Origin: JBOFEH01 sp051650265
Lineage (GTDB): Bacteria; Bacillota; Clostridia; Lachnospirales; Cellulosilyticaceae
Length of the DNA: 7,812 nucleotides
Direction of reading: 5' to 3'
Assembly: GCA_051650265.1 (NCBI GenBank)
Contig: JBOFIR010000121.1
Location: forward strand, 1 to 7,812
The notes below the pieces were generated by a model. It searched no databases and had not been told where the DNA came from. It worked only from the letters and a program-made list of their open reading frames with translations. Of the stretch, positions 1 through 6,415 are shown in pieces. The position numbers and the translations under genes were made by a program. Position 1 is the stretch's first letter; the number at the start of each line of letters is the position of its first letter.

Positions 1-6
1 TACAAA

Positions 7-81
7 CCGGAGTGACAGGACTTGAACCTGCGGCCTCCTGAACCCAAATCAGGCGCTCTAGCCAAACTGAGCCACACCCCG
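7..81 (-). tRNA. tRNA-Pro (anticodon UGG)
   Basis: Read on the minus strand, this folds into a full cloverleaf. The acceptor stem CGGGGTG pairs with CACTCCG (one G-U pair). The D arm is GCTC/GAGC, the anticodon arm CCTGA/TCAGG encloses loop TTTGGGT with anticodon TGG, and the T arm GCAGG/CCTGT carries a TTCAAGT loop. It would decode proline codons. No CCA follows the acceptor stem in the DNA, so a CCA-adding enzyme is needed. The base at the discriminator position is G, whereas bacterial proline tRNAs normally have A73. It lies 5 nt after tRNA-Glu and is probably cotranscribed with it. Only six bases remain to the window edge, so any following gene or terminator is not visible. Confidence 0.96.
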
Positions 82-86
82 AAAAC

Positions 87-158
87 TGACCCATAGGAGA
101 ATCGAACTCCTGTTACCGCCGTGAAAGGGCGGTGTCTTAACCGCTTGACCAATGGGCC
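87..158 (-). tRNA. tRNA-Glu (anticodon UUC)
   Basis: The minus strand folds into a canonical glutamate tRNA. The acceptor stem GGCCCAT pairs with ATGGGTC (one G-U pair). The D arm is GTC/GAC, the anticodon arm CCGCC/GGCGG encloses loop CTTTCAC with anticodon TTC, and the T arm is AGGAG/CTCCT with loop TTCGATT. The discriminator is A, and CCA is not encoded. It is the first gene of a small tRNA cluster with tRNA-Pro behind it. A good promoter lies about 40 bp upstream, so the cluster appears to be transcribed separately from the opp operon. Confidence 0.97.
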
Positions 159-195
159 TTATTGACATAAATCTTTTGTCTTTAACGACTTGCTT

Positions 196-224
196 ATTGT
201 ATCATTGGTTTAAAAAGTTGTAAA
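196..224 (-). promoter_or_regulatory. Promoter of the tRNA-Glu/tRNA-Pro cluster
   Basis: On the minus strand there is a -35 box TTTACA (219-224), a 17-bp spacer and a -10 box TACAAT (196-201), each one base from the sigma-A consensus. The expected transcription start, near 189, is about 30 nt before tRNA-Glu. The position between the opp terminator and the tRNAs fits an independent tRNA promoter. The call rests on the consensus match only. Confidence 0.65.
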
Positions 225-267
225 GAGGTTTTTTCGACTTTTTTAATTTCTATTTATTCAGAAAACT

Positions 268-302
268 TATAAACCTCCTTGTCAGACACAAGGAGGTTTA
301 TA
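268..302 (-). terminator. Hairpin terminator after oppF
   Basis: A perfect 15-bp inverted repeat (268-282 with 288-302) with a 5-nt loop starts directly beside the oppF stop codon at 303-305. The G/C-rich part of the stem, CCTCCTTGT against ACAAGGAGG, is followed on the minus strand by a T-rich stretch (TTTATAAGTTTTCT). The T tract is interrupted, so termination may be incomplete. On the plus strand the hairpin has no T tail, so it serves the opp operon only. Confidence 0.75.
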
Positions 303-1262
303 CTATGGGTAAAGATGGCATGCTACAAAATGTCCTTTTTCAATTTCTTTCCACTCAGGTTTTTGTTTCTTACAACACCTCATAACTTGTGGGCATCTCG
401 TACAAAATGGGCAAACATCCGGTGGATCAATCGGGCTGGGTATTTCTCCCTTAACTGCAATACGTTGTTTTTCCTGTTCTTTCTTAGGGTCTGCTATAGG
501 TATGGCTGATAAAAGAACTTTAGTATACGGATGTAAGGGATTACTATGAAGTACATCACTGGTTGCCAACTCTACCATATTTCCTAGGTACATTACCAGT
601 ATACGATCTGATATATAGCGTACCATAGATAAATCATGAGCAATAAAAAGATAAGTAAGTCCCAACTCCTCTTGTAATTGTTTCATGAGATTCACTACCT
701 GTGCTTGTATTGATACATCTAATGCAGAGATTGGTTCGTCACATACAATAAAATCTGGTTCTACTGCAAGCGCACGTGCAATACCTACTCGTTGCCTTTG
801 TCCCCCACTAAACTCATGTGGAAACCTTGACATATGTTCTTCATTGAGTCCCACAAGTTCTAAAAGTTCTTTGATACGTGCTTTACGCTTTTCTCCTTTT
901 GCTAAATGATGAATATCAATAGGCTCGCCAATAATATCTTGAACTGTCATCCGCGGATTAAGTGATGCATAAGGATCTTGAAAAATAATCTGCATTTGCT
1001 TACGCACTTCTTTAAGCTTTTTCTTAGGTAGCTCTGAAATATCTGCTCCTTTAAAAATTACCTTTCCTTCTGTTGGTTCATAAAGTCTTAATATAGTCTT
1101 CCCAGCAGTAGATTTTCCACAGCCGCTTTCCCCTACCAAGCCCAAAGTTTCTCCTTTATGTAATGTAAAAGTAATACCATCTACTGCCTTTAATGTGCTA
1201 TGCTCTACATCAAAGTATTTCTTTAACCCATTTACTTCTAATAACACTTCTTGATTCTCCAT
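303..1262 (-). CDS. oppF: Oligopeptide ABC transporter, ATP-binding protein OppF
   Basis: This is one of the two cytoplasmic ATPases that drive peptide import through OppB/OppC. At 319 aa it has the usual length of the family. Visible motifs are Walker A GESGCGKST (44-52), the Q-loop in FQDP (Q95), signature FSGGQRQR (151-158), Walker B ending in DEP with catalytic E176, D-loop SALD (179-182) and H-loop H209. After the nucleotide-binding domain comes the oligopeptide-transporter C-terminal region (about 230-319), which contains NPLHPYT and a cysteine group C284, C287, C290, C296, C297 and C315. Related Opp/Dpp ATPases bind an iron-sulfur cluster in this region; that it does so here is inference. 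The ATG at 1262 has an ideal AAGGAGG site (1269-1275) 6 nt upstream. The gene follows oppD by 16 nt and closes the operon. Assignment as OppF rather than OppD rests on gene order and on the FSGGQ signature. A related peptide (Dpp/App) or other family-5 substrate cannot be excluded. Confidence 0.95.
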   Translation of the reverse strand: MENQEVLLEVNGLKKYFDVEHSTLKAVDGITFTLHKGETLGLVGESGCGKSTAGKTILRLYEPTEGKVIFKGADISELPKKKLKEVRKQMQIIFQDPYASLNPRMTVQDIIGEPIDIHHLAKGEKRKARIKELLELVGLNEEHMSRFPHEFSGGQRQRVGIARALAVEPDFIVCDEPISALDVSIQAQVVNLMKQLQEELGLTYLFIAHDLSMVRYISDRILVMYLGNMVELATSDVLHSNPLHPYTKVLLSAIPIADPKKEQEKQRIAVKGEIPSPIDPPDVCPFCTRCPQVMRCCKKQKPEWKEIEKGHFVACHLYP

Positions 1263-1278
1263 CGTTTTCCTCCTTAAG

Positions 1279-2280
1279 TTATGACTTTAACCCCTCGCAC
1301 TGCGGACAAAGCGGGTGATTAAGAAAACAAGCAGCTTCATGTCCCTCTCCCATTTTCTCCATATCTGGCATATATGTTTCACACACCTTCATTGCTTCAT
1401 CACATCTTGCAAAAAATCCACACCCCATAGGAGGAATAAATAAATCTGGAGGTGTTCCTATAATTGTTTTAAGCTTTTCATTACGATCCATATCTATTCT
1501 TGGTATAGCCTTTAATAATCCCTTGGTATAGGGGTGTTTTGGCGCATAAAAAATGTCTTCTACTTTCCCCTGCTCTACAATCTGCCCAGCATACATCACA
1601 ATCACACGATCACACATTTTAGCAACTACCCCTAAGTCATGCGTGATTAACATAATTGACATATCCAATTTCTGTTGCAATTCCTGTAAGAGCTCCAAAA
1701 TTTGGGCTTGAATCGTTACATCAAGTGCTGTTGTTGGCTCATCTGCGATCAACAACCCTGGGGTACAGGCTAGTGCTAGTGCAATCATCGCTCTTTGCCT
1801 CATTCCCCCTGAAAACTGATAGGGATACTGGTGAATCCGTTTGTGTGGCTCTGACACAGCTACCATGTCTAGAATTTTTTCTGCCTCTTTGAGTGCATCC
1901 GCTTTCTTGAGTTGTTTATGTTTAATCAATACCTCGGCAATTTGCTTACCAACTTTTTGTGTAGGATTTAGGCTCGTCATAGGGTCTTGAAATATCATAC
2001 TAATATCATTACCTCTAATACTTTGCATCTCTTTTTCACTCTTTGTGAGCAAATCTACCCCATTAAATAAGATTTTTCCATCTTTATAATGTGCTGGTGG
2101 TACTTTTAGCAACTGCATGATTGATTGTGCTGTCACACTTTTCCCGCACCCAGACTCCCCAACTATTCCTATACATTCCCCTTTATACATTTCAAAGTTT
2201 ACACCTCTTACAGCATGAACTTCCCCTGCATAAGTCTGAAAAGAAACATGTAAGTTCTGAACTTCTAATAATTTCTCCAT
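1279..2280 (-). CDS. oppD: Oligopeptide ABC transporter, ATP-binding protein OppD
   Basis: This is the second ATPase of the importer and is expected to pair with OppF under the OppB/OppC channel. It has 333 aa. Motifs are Walker A GESGCGKSV (41-49), Q-loop Q98, signature FSGGMRQR (156-163, the M variant typical of OppD/DppD), Walker B ending in ADEP with catalytic E181, D-loop TALD (184-187) and H-loop H214. The C-terminal region has KHPYTKGLL (248-256) and cysteines C287, C293, C300 and C318, spaced like the four that hold a [4Fe-4S] cluster in related OppD/DppD proteins. A further CPQC pair (325-328) lies in the tail. The ATG at 2280 follows a G-rich ribosome site only 11 nt after the oppC stop, so translation is probably coupled. 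Peptide specificity cannot be read from this subunit. Confidence 0.95.
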   Translation of the reverse strand: MEKLLEVQNLHVSFQTYAGEVHAVRGVNFEMYKGECIGIVGESGCGKSVTAQSIMQLLKVPPAHYKDGKILFNGVDLLTKSEKEMQSIRGNDISMIFQDPMTSLNPTQKVGKQIAEVLIKHKQLKKADALKEAEKILDMVAVSEPHKRIHQYPYQFSGGMRQRAMIALALACTPGLLIADEPTTALDVTIQAQILELLQELQQKLDMSIMLITHDLGVVAKMCDRVIVMYAGQIVEQGKVEDIFYAPKHPYTKGLLKAIPRIDMDRNEKLKTIIGTPPDLFIPPMGCGFFARCDEAMKVCETYMPDMEKMGEGHEAACFLNHPLCPQCEGLKS

Positions 2281-2291
2281 TTTCTCCCCCC

Positions 2292-3221
2292 CTATTTTCT
2301 CAACTGAGGGTCCAAAGCATCTCTTAGACCATCTCCAAGTACATTAAATGCAAACATTGTTAAAGAAATTAAAATTGCTGGTACAAGCAACTGATATTCA
2401 AATCCTGTAAACAAACTCGTTAAAGCTTCATTCGCCATAGAACCCCAACTTGCTTTAGGTGCCTGCACACCTAATCCCAAGAAACTCAATGTGGACTCTG
2501 CAAAAATTGCAGTGGGGACTGAAAGCGTCAAATTGACTAAAATAGGCCCTAACATATTTGGAATCAAATGTTTTCTTAAACGCCACATGACCCCACTGCC
2601 TAATGCTTCTGACGCCTGTACGTAATCTTGTTGTTTAAGTTGTAATACTTGCCCCCTAGCTAATCTTGCCATACCCATCCACCCTGTAATAACCATGGCA
2701 ATAATCAGAGGAAATAAACCTCTTCCCAATACGATAACAAAAAGAATAACGATAAGCATATAGGGAATGCTATATAGAATCTCAGCAAAACGCATCATGA
2801 TATTATCAACTCTACCCCCAATACTTCCAGAAATTCCTCCGTATACAGCCCCAATCATAAATTCAATTAAAGTTGCAAGTGTTCCAATCATCAAAGAGAT
2901 TCTCGCACCGTGCCAAGCTCTGGTCCACAAATCCCTCCCCAAACTATCCGTTCCAAACCAATAAGTGCTATTAGGTGCTACATTTTTGTTGGCAAAGTCC
3001 TGCGCCTCATAACTAAATTGACTAAACATAGGGGCAAAAATCGCCATTAAAATAAGAATGATAATAATTGTTAACCCTACCATAGCAAGTTTATTCTGTC
3101 GTAATCTACGCCATACATCTGCCCAATAAGTAAGACTTGGTTTACTCAGTGCTTCTGCATGTTCAAACTGATGTTCTGCTTTTTCAAAAAGTTCTTCTGT
3201 AAACATCACCTTCTCACTCAT
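2292..3221 (-). CDS. oppC: Oligopeptide ABC transporter, permease OppC
   Basis: This inner-membrane channel subunit (309 aa) partners OppB. It has the N-terminal cytoplasmic extension and first membrane segment (about 46-67) typical of the OppC N-terminal domain, then the conserved FGTDSLGRDLWTR stretch (89-101). About five more hydrophobic segments follow, roughly at 106-128, 148-165, 168-185, 222-243 and 278-298. The EAA-type coupling loop that contacts the ATPases is at about 205-222 (EALGSGVMWRLRKHLIPN). The end, DGLRDALDPQLRK, is a family hallmark. The ATG at 3219-3221 overlaps the end of oppB by 8 bp. Its ribosome site is a GGGGG run (3229-3233) inside oppB, which suggests translational coupling. 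Nothing appears truncated. Confidence 0.95.
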   Translation of the reverse strand: MSEKVMFTEELFEKAEHQFEHAEALSKPSLTYWADVWRRLRQNKLAMVGLTIIIILILMAIFAPMFSQFSYEAQDFANKNVAPNSTYWFGTDSLGRDLWTRAWHGARISLMIGTLATLIEFMIGAVYGGISGSIGGRVDNIMMRFAEILYSIPYMLIVILFVIVLGRGLFPLIIAMVITGWMGMARLARGQVLQLKQQDYVQASEALGSGVMWRLRKHLIPNMLGPILVNLTLSVPTAIFAESTLSFLGLGVQAPKASWGSMANEALTSLFTGFEYQLLVPAILISLTMFAFNVLGDGLRDALDPQLRK

Positions 3222-4197
3222 CTTCTAACCCCCAGTCACTTACAGTATTTTCTTTACCTTTTCTTTTCTTTTTCTTCGCATTTTCATAACGTATCCTTGG
3301 GTCAATGATAACGTATAGAATATCTACGATGAAATTCATAAATATAAGAATTGCACTATAAAAAATAGTCGTTCCCAAAATAACAGGGTAGTCACGGTTA
3401 AATACAGATTGTGTAAAATACTTTCCAAGCCCAGGAATTCTAAAAATCTTTTCGATAATAAAACTTCCCACCACCATATTAGCTGCTGTTATACCTACTA
3501 CTGTCGTTACAGGTATAATAGCATTTCTAAGTGCATGTTTAAGGACAACTTGCGTACTTGATAACCCTTTTGCTTTTGCCGTCTTGATATAGTCCTGACC
3601 CATTACCTCTATCATACTTGACCGCATCATCCGTGCAATGTAAGCTAATGGCATCAAGCTGAGGGCAATGGTTGGTAAAATACGATTTTCAAGTTTTCCC
3701 CACCCAGATGTAGGAACTAGATGAAGCTTAACGGCAAACACATCAATCATAACTGTAGACATAATGAAACTCGGCACCGATATCCCTATAATTGCAATAA
3801 TCGTACACAAATAATCTGGCCATCCATTACGCCTGAGTGCAGCAATAATTCCAAGCAAAATACCAAATACCGTTGCAAAGATTAATGCAACAACTGCTAG
3901 TTGAAGCGATACAGGAAAGTTATCTTTAATATAATCATTAACAGTACGTGTCTTATTTGTAATAGAAGGTCCTAAATCTAATTTTGCAAGATTCTTTAGA
4001 TACAGGACATATTGCTCACTTTTTGGTTTATCGAGATTATAATGTCTCATTAAGTTGTTATATACACCCGGTGGCATCTTTCCTTCTTTTGAAAAAGGAT
4101 TGCCCGGTATGGTATGCATGATCACAAAAGTGATCGTAATAACCGCCCAAAGTGTTACAAGTCCCATAAGAAATCTTTTTACTATGTAACGTAACAT
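3214..4197 (-). CDS. oppB: Oligopeptide ABC transporter, permease OppB
   Basis: This is the first channel subunit (327 aa), which forms the membrane pore with OppC. It starts with MLRYIVKRFL and a membrane segment (about 9-29), then HTIPGNPF, as in most OppB/DppB proteins. A periplasm-side type domain precedes further hydrophobic segments, roughly at 98-120, 131-153, 173-190, 230-250 and 276-298. The EAA coupling loop is at about 207-230 (AKAKGLSSTQVVLKHALRN). The C-terminus carries IDPRIRYE and then a Lys-rich cytoplasmic tail (308-315) with an acidic end, longer than in many relatives. The ATG at 4197 follows an AGGGGG ribosome site (4204-4209) by 6 nt. It is separated from oppA by 61 bp that hold a hairpin. 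Confidence 0.95.
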   Translation of the reverse strand: MLRYIVKRFLMGLVTLWAVITITFVIMHTIPGNPFSKEGKMPPGVYNNLMRHYNLDKPKSEQYVLYLKNLAKLDLGPSITNKTRTVNDYIKDNFPVSLQLAVVALIFATVFGILLGIIAALRRNGWPDYLCTIIAIIGISVPSFIMSTVMIDVFAVKLHLVPTSGWGKLENRILPTIALSLMPLAYIARMMRSSMIEVMGQDYIKTAKAKGLSSTQVVLKHALRNAIIPVTTVVGITAANMVVGSFIIEKIFRIPGLGKYFTQSVFNRDYPVILGTTIFYSAILIFMNFIVDILYVIIDPRIRYENAKKKKRKGKENTVSDWGLEDE

Positions 4198-4221
4198 GCG
4201 CGTCCCCCTCTCTTTTATAGA

Positions 4222-4248
4222 GTAAATGCCCCATTAAGGGGCATCTAC
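4222..4248 (-). promoter_or_regulatory. Intercistronic hairpin between oppA and oppB
   Basis: The arms ATGCCCC (4226-4232) and GGGGCAT (4238-4244) pair perfectly around a 5-nt loop. Three more pairs (4222-4224 with 4246-4248) extend the stem across one A-C mismatch. It lies in the 61-bp gap after the oppA stop and before the oppB ribosome site. There is no proper T run after it, so a full terminator is unlikely. Such hairpins commonly protect the upstream binding-protein mRNA or partly attenuate transcription. That role here is inference from position. Confidence 0.6.
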
Positions 4249-4258
4249 AACATAGCTG

Positions 4259-5899
4259 TTATTTATTTTCATCAGCGATATCAGCATAAACCAAACTTAT
4301 CTCACGGTTAGCTACTTTAACTGTATTGACTAAATAAGGTTTTTGCATAATAGCTTTTGTATAAAAATAAATAGGCATAATTGGCATTTGATCCATCAAC
4401 ATCGTCTCAGCTTGATGCAAGTAATCCATACGTTTAGTCGCATCAAATTCTGTCCCGGCAGCCTTAATTAGCTGATCATATTCTGGTGATGTCCACCCCG
4501 TATCATTTTGTGTACTCCAAGAAGTATACATATCAAGGAAAGTATTCGGATCAACATAGTCTCCAACCCAACCTGCACGAGAAACTTGGTAGTCCAGTGC
4601 ATGCTCTCTATCAAGTTTAACTCGGAATTCTGTGTTTTCAAGTTGTACATCTACACCAAGCTTTTTCCACATTTGTTGGATTGCTTCTGCAATCTTTTTA
4701 TGTGCTTCACTGGTGTTATAAAGAATTGTAAAGCTGAGTGTATCCATTCCCTCTTCTTTCAACCCTTCCGCTAGAAGTTGTTTAGCTCCATCTAAATTCT
4801 CAGTAATATAGTTGCCACCATTCTCTCTAAAATCTCCCTTTGCATCAGGTACACTTGGTACGAGTGCATAAGCTGGAAACTGCCCACCTAAAGTAACATT
4901 ATCAATTAACTCTTGGCGGTTAATAGCCATAGTAAGTGCTTTACGTACTTTTACATTATTAAATGGCTTTACAGTTGTATTAAAGCGATAAAAATACGTA
5001 GATAATTCTGGTGTAACCTTTAATTCAACATTATTTTCAGCCCTTAATTGACCAAGCACCTCTGTTGGCAGATCAAAATCTACATCAATTTCATTGTTTT
5101 GATACATTTGCCATGCTGTATTTTGATCTTCTAAAATGTTAAAAGTAATATCTGTTAAGTTGACTTTATCTTTATTGTAGTAATTATCATTTTTAACAAC
5201 CTTCACGTTTTGGTCATGATTCCATTCAGTCACCATAAAAGGGCCATTACAAACAAAGGTGGCACCATCAGTTGCCCAATCTGGATTTTCCTCTTGTACT
5301 TTTTGATCTATTGGATAATAAGTATAGAATGCACATAGCTCTAAGAAATAAGGTGTAGGCTGTGATAATTTAACTTCTAGTGTATGATCATCTACCGCTT
5401 TAACACCGACTTTATCTTCTAATGCCTTCAAATCATCCGCACTTACAGAGGCTGTATCTGCTGTATTAAATGCTTCTCCGCCCTCTAAATAATAAAGCTG
5501 ATAAGCATAGTTAGATGCCGTATTAGGATTTAAAGCATACTTCCATGAATATTCAAAGTCTCCAGCTGTTACAGGATCACCATTAGACCATTTAGCATCA
5601 TCTCTTAGTGTGAAAGTATATGTAAGCTTATCATCACTAATCTTATAGTCTTTTGCCATCCCAGGTACAACTTTGCCTGTTTCATCTCGCTTCATTAATC
5701 CTTCAAAAATATGATCCAAGATAATAGACTCATGTGTTCCTTGAGCTGTTGCAGGATGAAGTGACCCAGGCTCCCCACCGGATACCAACCGCGCTTCTTT
5801 TTTTACTTCACTTCCACCACCACTACCACTACAACCGGATAATGCTAATGTCGCCGCTAACATTATTGCTAATACTTTAGCTATCTTTTTTCTCACCAT
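4259..5899 (-). CDS. oppA: Oligopeptide-binding lipoprotein OppA (solute-binding family 5)
   Basis: This is the extracellular receptor (546 aa) that captures peptides and hands them to OppB/OppC. The N-terminus is a lipoprotein signal: basic MVRKK, a hydrophobic core and the lipobox LSGC with the lipidated Cys at 23, followed by a flexible Ser/Gly linker. The family-5 binding fold then covers about 36-540. Hallmarks are GGEPGSLHPA (41-50), the LRDDAKWSNGDPVTAGDF stretch (98-115) that is the family signature region, VRKALTMAINR (318-328) and GWVGDYVDPNTF (443-454). Length and motifs match full-length OppA. The ATG at 5899 follows AAAGGGGG (5906-5913) by 6 nt. It is the first gene of the operon and has a leader of about 165 nt from the predicted promoter. 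The peptide-binding preference cannot be stated from the sequence. Some relatives bind other ligands, but the adjacent oppBCDF supports peptides. Confidence 0.95.
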   Translation of the reverse strand: MVRKKIAKVLAIMLAATLALSGCSGSGGGSEVKKEARLVSGGEPGSLHPATAQGTHESIILDHIFEGLMKRDETGKVVPGMAKDYKISDDKLTYTFTLRDDAKWSNGDPVTAGDFEYSWKYALNPNTASNYAYQLYYLEGGEAFNTADTASVSADDLKALEDKVGVKAVDDHTLEVKLSQPTPYFLELCAFYTYYPIDQKVQEENPDWATDGATFVCNGPFMVTEWNHDQNVKVVKNDNYYNKDKVNLTDITFNILEDQNTAWQMYQNNEIDVDFDLPTEVLGQLRAENNVELKVTPELSTYFYRFNTTVKPFNNVKVRKALTMAINRQELIDNVTLGGQFPAYALVPSVPDAKGDFRENGGNYITENLDGAKQLLAEGLKEEGMDTLSFTILYNTSEAHKKIAEAIQQMWKKLGVDVQLENTEFRVKLDREHALDYQVSRAGWVGDYVDPNTFLDMYTSWSTQNDTGWTSPEYDQLIKAAGTEFDATKRMDYLHQAETMLMDQMPIMPIYFYTKAIMQKPYLVNTVKVANREISLVYADIADENK

Positions 5900-5965
5900 A
5901 CTGATCCCCCTTTAACTACCAATTTATACTTCTAAACATTTATATAATATGTCTATTCTCTTATG

Positions 5966-5977
5966 AAAATGCATTTT
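5966..5977. repeat. 12-bp palindrome in the oppA leader
   Basis: AAAATGCATTTT is a perfect palindrome about 67 bp upstream of the oppA start. It could be a binding site for a dimeric regulator. It is AT-rich and lies downstream of the predicted promoter, so chance occurrence is plausible. Confidence 0.3.
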
Positions 5978-5998
5978 TTAAGTTATATTTTCCATATT

Positions 5999-6028
5999 TT
6001 TACAAGATTAAAATCGTGTTCTTGCAAA
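5999..6028 (-). other. Stem-loop in the oppA leader RNA
   Basis: On the minus strand TTTGCAAGA (6020-6028) pairs with TCTTGTAAA (5999-6007): nine pairs including one G-U, around a 12-nt loop. No T run follows, so it is not a terminator. It lies within the predicted oppA 5' leader. I do not recognise a known riboswitch in this leader. Confidence 0.35.
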
Positions 6029-6056
6029 TATATGATTTACTACCTAGATATTGCCT

Positions 6057-6090
6057 AATTCATTACGATTTATTTATATCAAAATGAATT
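6057..6090. repeat. Inverted repeat flanking the predicted opp -10 box
   Basis: The 8-bp arms AATTCATT (6057-6064) and AATGAATT (6083-6090) are exact reverse complements. One arm lies in the promoter spacer and the other just past the predicted start. This is a plausible place for a repressor operator. The arms are short and AT-rich, so this is a weak call. Confidence 0.3.
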
Positions 6091-6101
6091 TCTTTTGTTA
6101 A
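6073..6101 (-). promoter_or_regulatory. Predicted promoter of the oppABCDF operon
   Basis: On the minus strand there is a -35 box TTAACA (6096-6101), a 17-bp spacer and a -10 box TATAAA (6073-6078) preceded by TGA, which gives an extended -10 element. Each hexamer is one base from the sigma-A consensus. AT-rich DNA upstream could act as an UP element. Transcription would start near 6066 and give a leader of roughly 165 nt before oppA. The box lies about 40 bp downstream of the intron 3' end, so the insertion leaves it intact. The region is AT-rich, which raises the chance of false matches. Confidence 0.55.
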
Positions 6102-6147
6102 CTTTATGCATTGTCCTATTTTTACTCTTTATTATTTTGCAATCGAG

Positions 6148-6183
6148 TAGGAGGTAGCTAATTATTTTATCTACCGACCTCTC
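6148..6183 (-). ncRNA. Group II intron domain VI with branch-point A
   Basis: On the minus strand GGTAG (6171-6175) pairs with CTACC (6153-6157), continued by three A-T pairs after an A-G mismatch, and capped by a short A/T loop. Below it lies CCTACTCGAT with an unpaired A at 6148, seven nucleotides from the predicted 3' end at 6142. That is the expected position of the branch-point adenosine used for lariat formation. Confidence 0.75.
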
Positions 6184-6185
6184 AC

Positions 6186-6217
6186 ACCACCGTACGTACC
6201 GTTCGGTATACGGCGGT
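6186..6217 (-). ncRNA. Group II intron domain V (catalytic hairpin)
   Basis: On the minus strand a 9-bp lower stem (6209-6217 with 6186-6194, one G-U at 6214/6189), a 2-nt CG bulge (6195-6196), a 4-bp upper stem (TACC/GGTA) and a GAAC tetraloop form the classic domain V shape. The G-U pair places the catalytic triad as CGC (6215-6213) instead of the AGC of group IIA/IIB introns. The following GTGAGAGG linker leads into domain VI. This is the strongest single proof of the intron. Confidence 0.93.
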
Positions 6218-6220
6218 TCT

Positions 6221-6415
6221 TTAGTTTACACTGACTTGTCTGTAGTAATCAGTGAAATATAAGTATCCTAGCTCCTTCAATGTTTGATTATCTAGGCTAC
6301 GACTTAAGATTGGGCTGTTGGAGATTTTCCAGTAGCCTTTTCTTGTATTTGCGTATTCCCAGACTTTCCATTCATCTATTCCATAGTGTTTGAGCATTCT
6401 ATATCTCGTTTTGAT
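6221..6415 (-). pseudogene. Out-of-frame C-terminal end of the intron maturase
   Basis: This stretch has no stop for 64 codons, from ATC at 6415 to TAA at 6221-6223. It encodes the usual maturase ending: IKTRYRMLKHYGIDEWKVWE, then YANTRKGYWKISNSPILS and a final GYLYFTDYYRQVSVN. It joins exactly to WKQWKK of the upstream frame if one A is removed from the run of eight at 6415-6422. Its stop is directly before domain V, where such intron genes normally end. It therefore belongs to the maturase gene and is not a separate protein. Joined, the protein would be 472 aa. Confidence 0.9.

Noticed and set aside
288..376. AAGGAGG followed by ATG on the plus strand at 305, opening a 24-codon frame
   Set aside because: The ribosome-site-like sequence is one arm of the oppF terminator hairpin, and the short frame runs antisense to the end of oppF with no recognisable protein.
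279..509. Open frame on the plus strand over the oppF end
   Set aside because: It is antisense to oppF, has no family features and begins in the terminator stem.
4468..4774. Short frames on both strands inside oppA
   Set aside because: They lie in other frames of the intact oppA gene, with no ribosome site or family similarity.
5946..5975. Possible second oppA promoter with TATTAT or TATAAA nearer the gene
   Set aside because: No -35 box at suitable spacing. The nearest candidates, GCATTT and TAGACA, are either poor matches or wrongly spaced.
6001..6030. TTGCAA and TGTAAA as a promoter pair
   Set aside because: Both are weak matches, and the same bases form the leader stem-loop.
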